Positions 12,704 to 22,778 of a stretch of DNA of 64,000 nucleotides are shown here, piece after piece. The DNA is from Callipepla californica brunnescens. Its lineage: Eukaryota; Chordata; Aves; Galliformes; Odontophoridae. Numbering within the stretch: the stretch's first letter is position 1; every line of letters starts with the position of its first letter. Where the stretch lies: NCBI GenBank assembly GCA_023055505.1, contig JALIRH010000049.1:3782001-3846000 (forward strand). Direction: 5' to 3'. Under the pieces are notes generated by a model. That model saw only the letters and a program-made list of their open reading frames with translations, made no database searches and was not told the origin of the DNA. Both the position numbers and the translations under genes were made by a program.

Positions 12704-13237
12704 TGTCATGGTTTTATGATTTTTGGTAGTAGTATTCCACATCATAACATCATGTAATGCATTAAGAGTTAAAGAGCTACTACTCCAGCTCCATAGATCA
12801 TTGATAATTCCAGGTATACCTGTCTCAGAAGAGAAGAAGCACTACATTCCCCAGAGGACTTTGCGATGCTTTGTATTTTTACGTGTTTTCCGCTCAGAGG
12901 GAACAGATAAAAACCCTCAGTGGTCACGGGACACTCTCTTTCCTTCGGGATCGACTCAGCAGTGGGTGCTCGCTGCCGTATCGCCTTCAGCGCTAGTGTA
13001 AGGCCTTCGGTTTATCGGACACTCTCTCTTGCTCATTTTATTTGATTCATTAGCCTTAATTCCAATTATATTGTATTATATTGTGTTATTTTGCTTTCTG
13101 ATATCTTATTTAGTAAATTAGTTTTCCTCCTCAGATCGTTGCCGCTGTTTTGTTTCTAGGCCCATCTCCCTGGGGCGTGGGTCCCCTGCACCAATCGTCA
13201 TGGAACTGGGCCGATCCAGCCTGGTAAACCGTTGACA
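12704..13237 (+). repeat. 3' LTR of the ERV-L-like provirus
   Basis: It runs from TGTCATGG to TTGACA. It has ATAAAAA (near 12,908) after a GAACAG box shared with the 5' LTR, and the U5 motif CAGATCGTTGCCGCTG. It carries about 70 bp (TACTCCAGCTCC to GAAGAAGC) missing from the 5' LTR; the LTR at 41,897-42,461 has the same segment. Confidence 0.88.
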
Positions 13238-13441
13238 CTTCCGTGCCCTCATCTTAAGCAAAGGGCGTGGTCACCTCTCGGTTCCAAATTCTAGGAAACC
13301 AACACCAGAGTCACCCAATGGGGATATCTGAAGTCAAATAACAGAGAAATTCAGATGAGTCTTGTGCAGCCAGCTCGGGTCATCCTCTCACTCAGGCACT
13401 GCATGATGGGACCAGGAGACATTGGCCGCAGGCTGCCTCCA
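13238..13441 (+). repeat. Sequence shared in inverted orientation with 35,218-35,420
   Basis: From CTTCCGTGCCCTCATC to AGGCTGCCTCC the sequence is the near-exact reverse complement of the segment upstream of the 213-aa gene. The provirus 3' end abuts this copy exactly, which shows what the target looked like on the right side. Confidence 0.85.
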
Positions 13442-13779
13442 GCTTGGAGGCTGGAAGGGTTTGGGCTTCCAAGCAATCAGCAAGCATTTGGAGGAGCCAG
13501 TGGGGGTCCCTACTGGTTCCTACTGGTCCATAGTGATCCAGACGTGTGTGGGAGAAGGTGGTGGAGAAATGTGTACTGTTGAGTCCTACCGGTTCTCACG
13601 GGGTTGTAGTGGTTCATACTGCCATGTACTGGTTCCTATGGGTCTCTATTGACCAGTGTGGGTCCATACTGTTCCTTAATGCTCTGCTCTGTTGCTCAGT
13701 GGTATGTACAGGGGTGCTAAGCGAGGAAACAATCACCAGGGGAGATTTCTGAGTTTCACGGAGAAGCACTCAGCATAAC

Positions 13780-14130
13780 TGAGCGTGTACATTGTTTCCT
13801 TTGGAGTGCCTGGTCTAAATCTGCCCTCCTGCTTTTATCAGCACAAGGAGCTGGGAGGGGACAGAACCAGGACAGCTGCCAAAGGGCTATTCCATACCAG
13901 GTGAAATCACGCCATAAAGCTGGAAAACCGGTGGGGAGTTGTCTGGAAAGAAGCAACTGAAATTTGGGGATGGGCTGGGCATCACTCAGTGGAGAGTGAG
14001 CAACTGCACTGCCCACCCCTTGTTTTGTACAGTGTGTGTGGATGTGTATTATATTATATGCTGTCATTACCATTACAGTTTTTTTCTCTTAATAAACAGT
14101 TTTTATCTCAACTCTTGCGTGCTACGGTGT
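13780..14130 (+). other. Possible retroelement or LTR 3' end with poly(A) signal
   Basis: An A/T-rich stretch with AATAAA at 14,091-14,096 followed by CAGTTTTTATCTCAACTC resembles the R/U5 start of other avian LTRs. Borders are not visible. The rest of 13,442-13,780 shows only short degenerate repeats (TACTGGTTCC) and no gene. Confidence 0.3.
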
Positions 14131-15575
14131 TGTTTATTCTTTTTTATTATTATTATTCAGTCTTGCTTTTTGTCAGTGGGCAATGAATCCCCTTGTCTGC
14201 ACACAGACCAGTCCAAACTACACTCTTTCTCCCAACAGCCGAACTTCATGAAGGACACCTTGTCAAGAGTATAATAATCCTCTTGAATGCCATATGCACG
14301 TTCACACATCATGCAGCATTCAGGCTCAGAAACAAGAGAATCAGAGGATAAAAATGAAAGGAAAACAACTCCATCAAGGAAATTATTCTGTCTTCTGCTC
14401 TCCCTCCCTGCAAGTTACTCCAAACGGAGAGGAGACGCGCGCAGCCTGGGCCATCGGCTGCTGATGCCACACTTCTGGGCACTGTGGGATTTGTTTTGCC
14501 CTTCCAGTTCTCCTGTTTGCTTTGTGGGAACGAAGAGCTCAGATCTGAATGGTACGCAAGATGCTCTGCCTGAAGCCAGGACCCTCTCGCCCCAGCATTA
14601 ACCGCCACACCACCACACCCTCCAACCTACGTTTACATCCAACCAATACGTTCCAATATTTTTTTGGAAACTTGAAACAAAATCCAACAGTAAAAGTTGA
14701 AAAGAGGCATTTGGGTTCCAACTCCTGCCTGGGAGGTCTGCTTTAGGATTACAGCAGTATTAATTTGCTCGCTGTTTCATCCATTTCCCTGGAAATCCTC
14801 TGTAAAAATATGAAACAAACAAGCATTGATAGCACAAGAGCCCAGGAAAGAACGTTAACCCAACCAAAGAAACCTGTTTGACTAATTTTTAGCCTCCTTT
14901 TATCTCTCTGGTCTAAAGATGTCTATGCAAGGACAAGGATACACTGGGCCAATGAACAAAATCCTGCTCTGCTCTGTTCAGACACTGCCATAAGCACTGC
15001 TACACCCTGCACGTGCTCCTCAGTAACCCCAGTGTAGAAAGTAAATTTCACAACACAAAACATAGTTTTAATTCACAGCAATGTTAAAACATAAACATTA
15101 GGATGGAATTTTCTCACCTGGTGACATCATTCACCAAAAAGTGCTATCATATTTATTGTGTTATAAACTAATAGACACCACATCTCTTCTACCTGCTTTT
15201 CAAAGATGCCTTTGCAGGAATGTTTGTTGTTACAGGTATCATTCGGAAGCGGAATCGCAGATCCCAAACCCTAAACTTAATCCATAAACCTAAACCAGTG
15301 ATGAGTGGGGACAAAAATGTCCAACAGCATTCCACGTTTCTGGATGTCCTGCTGCCCGGCTACCTCAGGAGCTGCAGAGGTTGTGGTGCTGCAGATAACA
15401 GGGCAGAATGCTCTGGAATCCAAGCGAGCACCTCCAACTCCTGCCATTGAATGCAAGGAAGGGGCTGGGTTTGTTTTCTGCGGAAAAAAAAGGGGAGATG
15501 TCCTACAGCTGTCAGCAGGCTGCAATCCAAAGCACTGCCAGGACTCAGAAGCAAGGGGCTTGAGGGGGCTCTGGA
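14131..15575. other. No gene recognised
   Basis: Only short open frames without recognisable domains or convincing splice sites are present. Nothing repetitive stands out apart from A/T-rich runs. Confidence 0.5.
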
Positions 15576-16045
15576 GACCATAGAGAGACCTATAGGGACC
15601 CATAGAGACCCACTGGGACCCACAGAGACCCATAGAAACCCATAGGGACCCATAGGGACACACTGGGACGCATACAGATCCATGGAGACCCATAGAGAGA
15701 CATTGGGACCCATAGGGACCCACAGAGACTCATAGGAACCCATAGAGACACATAGGGATTCACAGAAACCCATAGGGAGCCACAGAGACCCACAGAGACC
15801 AATAGACACCCATAGGGACCTATAGGGACCCATAGGGACCCATAGACAGACACTGGGACCCAAAGAGACCCATAAAGATCCACAGAGACCCAAAGGGACC
15901 CATAGTGAGACACTGCGACCCACTGGGACCCATAGAGACATATAGGGACCCATAGAGAGACACTGGGACTCATAGGGATCCACAGAGACCCATAGGGACT
16001 CATAGGGACACACTGGGACCCACAGAGATCCACAGAGACCCATAG
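15576..16045. repeat. 10-bp minisatellite (GGGACCCATA)
   Basis: Units of GGGACCCATA and variants (GAGACCCACA, GGGACACACT) run in tandem for about 470 bp up to the CpG-rich promoter. Long - strand frames (repeats of SLWVPMG) come from this array. Confidence 0.93.
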
Positions 16046-16400
16046 CCCCGGACACCGCCTCTCCTATTGGCCGGCCCTTCCCATCGGGCCTCCTCATTGG
16101 TTGCGACCGCTGCCTGTTCTACGCAGTCCCTCCCCCTGCCCCAATTCCCTCTCGAGCTCCGGCACCGCGAGTGATTGGCCCCGTGCGGCGCCCGCCCCCT
16201 CGGTCTGCGCAGAGTCGATTGGCTGGAGTCGCCGTCACCCAAAGCCCGGGAGGAGCGGCGATTGGACGAGCGGTGCGGGAAGCCGAGCGTGCGCAGTGCC
16301 GGTGGCCGTGCCCGGCCCGCCATGCCAAGTGAGGGCGAGTCCGGGCGAGGAGAGTGAGCTGTGGTGAGTCGAAGCGGACGGGGGTGAGCGTCACGTGAGC
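16046..16400. promoter_or_regulatory. CpG-rich promoter with several CCAAT boxes, copy 1
   Basis: The segment is GC- and CpG-rich and has five ATTGG boxes (inverted CCAAT, NF-Y type) near 16,064, 16,095, 16,172, 16,216 and 16,259. It ends in CCCGGCCCGCCATG and a short frame. 61,590-61,930 is clearly a homologous copy in the same orientation, including the ATTGG boxes, TGCGCAGT and CCCGGCCCGCCATG. It could drive the MROH-like remnant downstream. Confidence 0.75.
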
Positions 16401-16689
16401 GCGGGATGGGGAAGCGCGGCTCCTCAGAGCCTTGCAGGACAGGGTCTGGCTGTGCTCCCCTCCCCCATCCTTCCCACAGACCCTGAGGGCTCTGGACCAA
16501 ATGCTGCACACGCTGCTGTTTGTCCGCCCCAGCACCAGCATTGGTGAGGAGCTGCACGGCGTCTTGCAGGTGAGCTCTGCCCATGGGGGCTACACACAGT
16601 ACGGCTGTTCCTCCCCCCCTCCCCTCTCTCACCCCACAAACCTTCCGAGGTGAGCCAGGGGGCTGCGGGGCAGAGCAGCAGCTCCTCTT

Positions 16690-16985
16690 CCTTCAGACAG
16701 ACACTGGGTCCCATAGAGACCCTTAGGGATCCACAGAGACCCATAGGGACCCATGGAGACCAATAGAGACCCCACAGAAACTAGATTCATAGATACATGA
16801 GGTCAGGCCATTCCAGTGCCCGAGCACTCCTTCAGAGACCCATAGAGAGACACTGGGACCCATAGGGACCCATAGAGAGACACAGGGACTCATAAGGACC
16901 TATAGGGACCCATAGAGAGACACTGGGACCCATAGAGATCCACAGAAACCCATGGAGACCCACAGGGACCCATAGAGAGACCCAT
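16690..16985. repeat. 10-bp minisatellite, second array (intronic)
   Basis: The same GGGACCCATA family as at 15.6 kb fills the intron between the first two MROH-like exons. It is interrupted by about 70 bp of other sequence near 16,780-16,840. Confidence 0.88.
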
Positions 16986-17359
16986 AGCCCCGTAGAAGAA
17001 GAAGAAACTCAAGGAGTGGGAAGATGACAGTGAGTTCTTCCTGTCCACCTGCACCAGGGACATTGTGCTGGTGAGGAGGGCTCACGGCCGTGGGATTCGT
17101 GACTGAGGAGTCTGTGGGAATGGGGGGAACACATCTGACGTTCCTCCCCCCCTCTGTGTTCATTCCCCCCAGCGCTTTGCAAAGCACTTCCACTCATCGG
17201 AGAACACCGACCTCATCCTCGTGGCACTGCAGGGCATGAGAGACTGCAGCAACTCCCACACGCAGGTGGCTGCCACCATGATGGCTGCCCTGATGGGCAA
17301 TTTCAAGCCTACACCCGATGATGTGAGCAACCGGCAGCTGATTGCTGGGGGGTTGAACC

Positions 17360-17500
17360 CGTGGTGGGTCAGACTGGGGTTTGGATTGGGGGCCAGCGTT
17401 GGGGTTGGGTTGGGTCTTGGGGGTTGGATTGGTTGGGTGCAGGAAGGCCATGTAGGGTTGGGTTGGGTGGAGCGCTGGTGGTTAGAGTTGGGTTGGGTGC
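17360..17500 (+). repeat. Degenerate GGGTT-rich intronic repeat
   Basis: Irregular GGGTTGGGTTGGG motifs fill the intron between the third and fourth MROH-like exons. They are a pyrimidine-poor simple repeat; the hexamer of true telomeres (TTAGGG) is not present in tandem. Confidence 0.6.
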
Positions 17501-18634
17501 TGCAGCTGCTGGAGATGGCGCCGCTGAGCCAGGAGACCGAGATCGGCAGCCTTCCTCTGGCCGTGAGTTTGGGGGTCCCCGGGGAGCCCCCTTCCCCTTT
17601 GCTCTCCCATTTCCCCCCCGCCATCCCCGGGGGAGCAGTTTGGTGCTGAGCACTGCCCGGGTGCTTTCCTCAGGCGACCGTAGCACTGCATCAGATCGTT
17701 CAGTGTGTGTAGTACGACCCCCAGGTGCGCCTGTATTTCCCGGAGCTCTTTGTGGCCTTCATCTTCCAGATGGTGTCGTCCAGGGCGCTCCCAGCGATGG
17801 TTTCCCTTTAGAAAGTGGTTCGGTTGTTGTCTGTCCATCTCCCTCTGTAGAGGAGCTGCTTTCCCGTAAGGACTGCAATGTGCAGTACTCACCCAGGAAC
17901 TTTGGAAGGGCATTGAAGGAGAGCTGTAGCTGCTGAGTTCTGTCGGTGCTCTTGTTCTCTACTCTTTTGGCATCTCGCTTACCAGAGAATTCTAACAGCA
18001 GTGCTGTTCCAGTCCTTCTGACAGTAGCCTGGTGTCCAGGCTTAGCAATAATAGGAAGCTTTCTTGCTGCCGGAGCTTGGCTAATGTACTGGTTAACCCC
18101 TGTGGGACACAGGGAGGAGGAACACTGCCTCTCAGGCACTATTGGAGTGAGGCTGGCAGAGGGTAGGTTCCAAGCAATTTTCAGATGAACTGGACTTTTT
18201 GTTAACCAGTTTTCTACTAGCTGAGCCTCTGAACAGCTCCATCAGCAGAAGATAGGACTGTGGGTTCCATCTCGGCAATCTCCTCTTATCTGTGGAATGG
18301 TGATAAAAAGAGAGCTGTTGAATATGGTTTCTGCTTGATATATATGAGTATATTTAACTTTAAAAAGTATGGTAATAATTACACGAAAAATGCAACTTAA
18401 TCCAAAAAGAAAAAAATAGTTTTCAGTAGCTTCTGCATTTGAGGGGTTGAAACTGTGACCATTGCCTGAATGGAAGAGCTCAGAAGCCTGCAGCATGACA
18501 TTTGACAACTGTCAAGCCCTTTAGATTGTCTGTTGAGCTGTGCTTGCCGTTTTATTTTCTTTTCCAGTGGATAAGCTGAGCAGCTGTTTCCATCTGCAGA
18601 TGTTCTCAGGGCTGGATTGCTGCTAGCATGGCAC

Positions 18635-18795
18635 TGAGGTTGTAAATGAACAGTTGAATTCTAGTAGCACAGGCAGCCTGTTCCAGTGCTCCATGGCCCT
18701 CACTGTGAAGGAGTTCCCAAGCACACCTGTGCACCACTTCCTCTGCTTCAGTTTGTGGCCATTGGTGAATTGGCACAGGTGCATTGCCTTCACCT
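18635..18795 (-). mobile_element. CR1 LINE fragment (arm 1)
   Basis: The reverse complement carries the CR1 ORF2 end signature (GGCCACAAACTGAAGCAGAG, then TGTGCTTGGGAACTCC and GAGCACTGGAACAGGCTGCC). The same piece lies in arm 2 at about 54,545-54,690 on the + strand. Confidence 0.8.
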
Positions 18796-19382
18796 GTGCT
18801 CCCATGGCTGACTCCGTGCTCGCCTCAGGTGATCCATCAGTGGTTCAGGCCGTGATTCGGCAGTTCCCATCCATGGGCTGAGACCAGTGCTTGACAATGG
18901 CATGTCTTGTTATCAGGTATTCCTCTGGATTAGTGTGTATTGATCCTGGTTGATAATGATGAAGAACTTAATCTATGGTCAGAAAAGCCTGGAGAGCAGC
19001 TGTTGTGTGGTATAGCTCAAGTCGTGTCACTTCCAGACCTGTTGTTTCCACATTTCTTGAAAATGCAGTTAAAACCTGAAGGGATGTTTTGCTCAGGCCC
19101 AGAGTGCAAAAAATGACTGCTTTTGCTAAAGTGCTAGGAATGGTTTCTAATTTAGACTAGTGACTAGGGGAAAAATGACATTTCTGAAAAGAAGGCATTC
19201 CTTTTAGTTAGGTGATAACTTGAAACAGCAGTAGTCTGTGTTTTGTCTGTACTGTTGACTGTCTTATTGAAGAAATGGTACATCCACTGGATTTTGACTT
19301 CTTCAAGTTAAATAGCAAGGTACATGCATACTCATTAAAACATCTGTCCAACCCTTTTGCTTTTTTCTTAGTTTTTCTGCAG

Positions 19383-20870
19383 GTACAAAGAAGTATGTTG
19401 CTGGCCTAATTATCAAGACATCGTCTGATCCAACATGTGTAGAAGTGAGTGAATCCTTTCAGGGGAGAAAAAGGGAGGTAAATACGACGCATAATCTGAC
19501 TTGTCTTTTCCATTCTCCAGAAAGAGAAGGTGCATCTTGGGAAACTGAATGTGATCCTTGTTCAGGTAAGCTGGAGTTTATAAATCTCGACGTTTGGTTT
19601 TGCTGAAGTACCTAACACACGGGTGTTTCACGTTTCAGATTCTGACACAGGAATGGCCAAAGCACTGGCCAGTTTTTAGAAGTGATATTGTAGGAGCAAG
19701 CAGGACTAGTGAAAGCCTTTGTCAGTACAACACGGTGATCCTTAAACTATTGAGTGAAGAAGTGTTTGATTTTTCCAGTGGCCACATAACTCAAGTGCAA
19801 GCAAAGCGTTTGAAAGACAGGCAAGTATCTCTATTTAATATGTCCCTAACACCCAGTGCTTACTTTGTGCTTGCTGTCAGATAGAGTTTCTCTTGCTAGG
19901 AGGTTTTCAGTAAAAGGATACATCTGATTTTGTAGCTGAGACTCAACTGGTTTATTGTGGTTTGTTGTTGTTGTTTTCCCTTGAAAGCAGTACAGTTGGG
20001 TGGGAGCAACCTTAGTTTAACCTATGTAGGGAGTGGGAGGCAAAGGGACAAGGGTGGACTCTTCTCAGCCAAAAAGCCCTGCCCCAGCTTTCCTGTAGGC
20101 CCGCTTCAGGTACGCCATGAGGTCCCCCTGGAGCTTTCTCTTTTCCTGTCTGATGAGCCCCAGCTCTCAGCCTGTCCTCGTAGCGAGGTGCTCCGGCCCT
20201 CTGGTCATCTTAGTGGCCATCCTCAGTGGACCCACTCCAACAGCTCCATGTCCTTCTTGGCTTGGAGGCTCCAGAACTGACTCTCATTGAGACTGCAGAA
20301 CGCGTTTTGTGGTCACAGGCACTTTAATTAATACAGATTTTTGGAACATGATATTGCTTAAATCGATTTTTTTTTTATAGTATGTGCAATGAGTTCTCTC
20401 AGATTTTCCAACTGTGTCAGTTTGTGACGGTAAGTATTAGTATTTTTTTGTTTTTTAACCTTTTCCTGCCCACCCCCAGCCAGCCATGCCTGGTAATATT
20501 GTATGCACTGTTCTGTCTTTACAGGAAAACTCCCAAAATGCTCCTTTAATTCAGGCCACTTTGGAAACTTTGCTGCGATTTCTGAACTGGATTCCTCTGG
20601 GATATGTGTATGAGACTAAGTTAATCAGCACACTAATATACACATTGTGTATGTAATTACTGATCGTTTTTTAGTATAAAAGTTGCAAAAAGCATGGTAT
20701 ATAACACTTGTGTAAAATTCCTTCTTTTCTTTTCTCAGTCGTTCTTGAATGTTCCCATGTTTTGGAAGGTCTCTTTAAAGTGCCTCACAGAGATTGCAGG
20801 CGGCAGTGTATGCCAGTATGAAGAGCAGCATGTGACCCTTTTTACCTTGACCATGATGCAGTTAAAACAG
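19383..20870 (+). pseudogene. XPO1: XPO1-like exon block 1
   Basis: Exons are 19,383-19,444, 19,521-19,565, 19,639-19,820, 20,381-20,429, 20,525 to about 20,644, and 20,739-20,870. All are open; key peptides are WPKHWPVFRSDIVGASRTSE, NEFSQIFQLCQFV, ATLETLLRFLNWIPLGYVYE and TLTMMQLKQ. The exon at 19,639 ends in a GC donor (gcaagt). The fifth exon has lost a clear donor. The first three exons are repeated in inverted arm 2. Confidence 0.93.
20069..20280 (-). mobile_element. CR1 fragment at the deletion junction in arm 1
   Basis: The - strand reads as a CR1 segment (GGAGCCTCCAAGCCAAGAAG and on). It joins a short + oriented CR1 start (about 19,998-20,068) exactly where arm 2 has two complete, opposed CR1 copies. 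The intervening sequence is deleted here. Confidence 0.8.
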
Positions 20871-21374
20871 GTAATGTTTTAGCAAATGTTTTTGTTGTTG
20901 TTGTTGTTTGTTTTTCCCACTCCTACTTTTAACAATCTAGGTCAATTGGCAAAGCTCTGGAGAAATTGTGTGTTTCATTGTGTTGTTTTTGTGTGTTTAC
21001 TTATGGCTTGATCAGAAGACATAAATTTGTATGAGTCTGAGGAACAGCTGCGTTTCTGCAGGATTTATTTATTTTGTTGAATTAGAGATTGGTTTTGTGT
21101 TCTCAGGCTGTCTGAGAAAAGTGGTGGCAGGTGGGTAAGATGCTGCTATGTCCTCAGCACACATTATTTAAGTGTATTGAAATGCCAGAGGTTTGTATAC
21201 TTTTTATTGTGAAGGCAGGAAGGGTAACTGCAGATGTGTTTTCACATCTGTCCATTTCAGTGTAGGTAGACTCATATCAAAGCTGTTCTGTTTCTTTATT
21301 TATTATATATATTTTTCATATATAATTCTATATATTTATTATATATAATTTTTAATTTATTGTTTTCTTTATAG

Positions 21375-22015
21375 CTGGACAGCAGGCTGGCCGTGAGCTA
21401 GTAGTGTGCCCTGGTGGCCAGAAAGTCCCATGGGATCCTAAGACTCAGTAAAAAGAGCTTGGCCAGCAGATCAAGGGAGGTGATGCTCCCCCTCTACTCT
21501 GACCTGGTGAGGCCCCACCTGGAGCACTGCATTCAGTTCTGGGCTCCTCGATACAAAAAAACAAAAATCAGGGATCTCCTGGAAAGAGTCCAGTGGAGGG
21601 CTACAAAGATGATAAAGGGCATGGAACGCTTTTCTTGTGAGGAAAGGCTGAGAGACCTGGGTCTGTGCAGCCTTAAGAAAAGAAGACTCAGAGGGGATCT
21701 TGTTAATGTTTATAAATTCCTTAAGTGTGGGAGACAAAGGGACACGGCCAGCCTCTTTTCTGTGGTGTGTAGGGACCAGGACAAGGGGACATGGCTGGAA
21801 AGCTAGGGCATAGGAAGTTCTGCTCCAGTGTGCAAAAGAGCTTCTTCAAAGCGCAAGTGACAGAGCAGTGGAACGGGCTGCCTGGAGGGGCTGTGAAGTC
21901 TCCTTCTCTGGAGGTGTCCAAAGGCCTGTCTGCATGCCTACCTGTGTAACCTGCTCCCTGTAGAGCCTGCTTTGCACGGGGCTTCCACAGTTCTGTGGTT
22001 CTGCAGATGATGCTC
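21375..22015 (+). mobile_element. CR1 LINE 3' part
   Basis: The segment from GGACAGCAGGCTGGCCGTGA through GAGGCCCCACCTGGAGCACTG, AGAGAGTCCAGTGGAGGGCTAC-like text and GGAACGGGCTGCCTGGAGGG is typical CR1 ORF2/3'-end sequence. It is inserted in the XPO1-like intron between blocks 1 and 2. Confidence 0.9.
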
Positions 22016-22778
22016 TGAGACTCTGAATGCAAATACGTTCAGCCTAAGCTCTTACTTAAAATAACAGTTGAATTCTTAATTGAGTAATTAGCGTGTTTTG
22101 CATCTCATGTTTTTTTTTTAGCATAACTGTAGCATCTGAATTTGAAGCAAGCTTGGATTTATTTGACCTTTTCTTAGAGAGTCAGAGAACAGTGAAAACC
22201 AGAATGCTGGCAGCAGCAAAGGTGATGCGTTTTCTCACCATTCTTTAGCTTAACGGTATCGACCCTGAGCAACACTGACAGTGTTTCAGTTTTATAACAA
22301 TAGAATTTGAAAAGTGGTGGACTTCTGAAGGAGGTACCTCAGAGATATTTGGTAGATGACGGAAAAATAGTGGCGTTTTTTCCAGGGAGCCTTTGCGAAT
22401 TTACACATATTTACAGCGAGATCTTTCCTATTATTTAACATGCTGACTGCCGTGTTATGAGGCACAGGTAACAAACACGTTTTTGGAACAGTTGTGCTTG
22501 ATATCAGTTGAAAATATCTTGGGAGAGATGCTTCCCTTGTCTTTGCTGTTCCAAGAGGTAGGCTAAGGTAGGTTCATCAGAACTTCAGTGTCTGTTTGCT
22601 CCTTTCCTGAACTGTCCATCTTGGAGACAAGCATCAAGCAGGAGCGGGAGGGCTTTGGAGGAAGGCCCTGGTGGAAGGGAGTTTTTTTCAAAGGGAAAAA
22701 AGCAGAATGATTGGTGTGCAGTACTTGTGCTTACGTGTGAAATAGAACATTGATTTTTGTCTGTCTTCGTTTCGTTAG

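Larger units (their letters stand above)
6893..13237 (+). mobile_element. Nearly complete ERV-L-like provirus, env-less
   Basis: The order is LTR (6,893-7,424), primer binding site, gag, protease-RT-RNase H-integrase, polypurine stretch, LTR (12,704-13,237). Both LTRs start TGTC and end near TGAYA. No env fits between the integrase stop (12,591) and the 3' LTR. The RT motif (LPQGWKHSPTICH, YIDD) and the RNase H segment (YTDSWMVANAL) resemble class III ERV-L elements, which also lack env; this assignment is by eye. gag and pol share one frame and are interrupted by TGA 8,824, TAG 9,403 and TAG 11,917. The two LTRs differ clearly, and the flanks (catagg left, cttccg right) do not form a target-site duplication, so the copy looks recombinant or rearranged on its left side. 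Confidence 0.9.
16480..17805 (+). pseudogene. MROH-like (maestro HEAT repeat) gene remnant
   Basis: Five exon-like blocks with AG/GT borders are visible: 16,480-16,569, 16,996-17,070, 17,173-17,322, 17,506-17,562 and 17,674 to about 17,800. Frames join without shift over the first four (90, 75, 150 and 57 nt). The encoded peptide is helical; LRALDQMLHTLLF, LVALQGMRDCSN and VRLYFPELFVAFIFQM fit the style of maestro heat-like repeat family proteins, which are numerous in birds. The last block has an in-frame TAG at 17,710-17,712 and no donor, and the gene is cut by the duplication border near 17,840. The acceptor of block 2 lies right at the end of the second decamer array. The family name is my inference from memory. 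Confidence 0.6.
17840..20280 (+). repeat. Inverted duplication, arm 1
   Basis: Read forward, this arm matches the reverse complement of 52,500-55,470 at high identity (only scattered changes by eye). Shared landmarks are GAGGAGCTGCTTTCCCGTAA at 17,850, a CR1 piece at 18.7 kb and the three XPO1 exons at 19.4-19.8 kb. Relative to arm 2 it lacks about 560 bp between two opposed CR1 elements (junction near 20,068). The two arms are separated by about 32 kb. Confidence 0.9.

Noticed and set aside
15360..16097. 245-codon - strand frame rich in SLWVPMG
   Set aside because: Product of the 10-bp minisatellite.
17360..17500. Interstitial telomeric repeat
   Set aside because: The motif is GGGTTGGGTT-like and irregular, without TTAGGG in tandem.
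22120..22220. Extra XPO1 exon after AG at about 22,121
   Set aside because: The peptide does not match exportin-1 and the neighbouring exons are contiguous in the protein.
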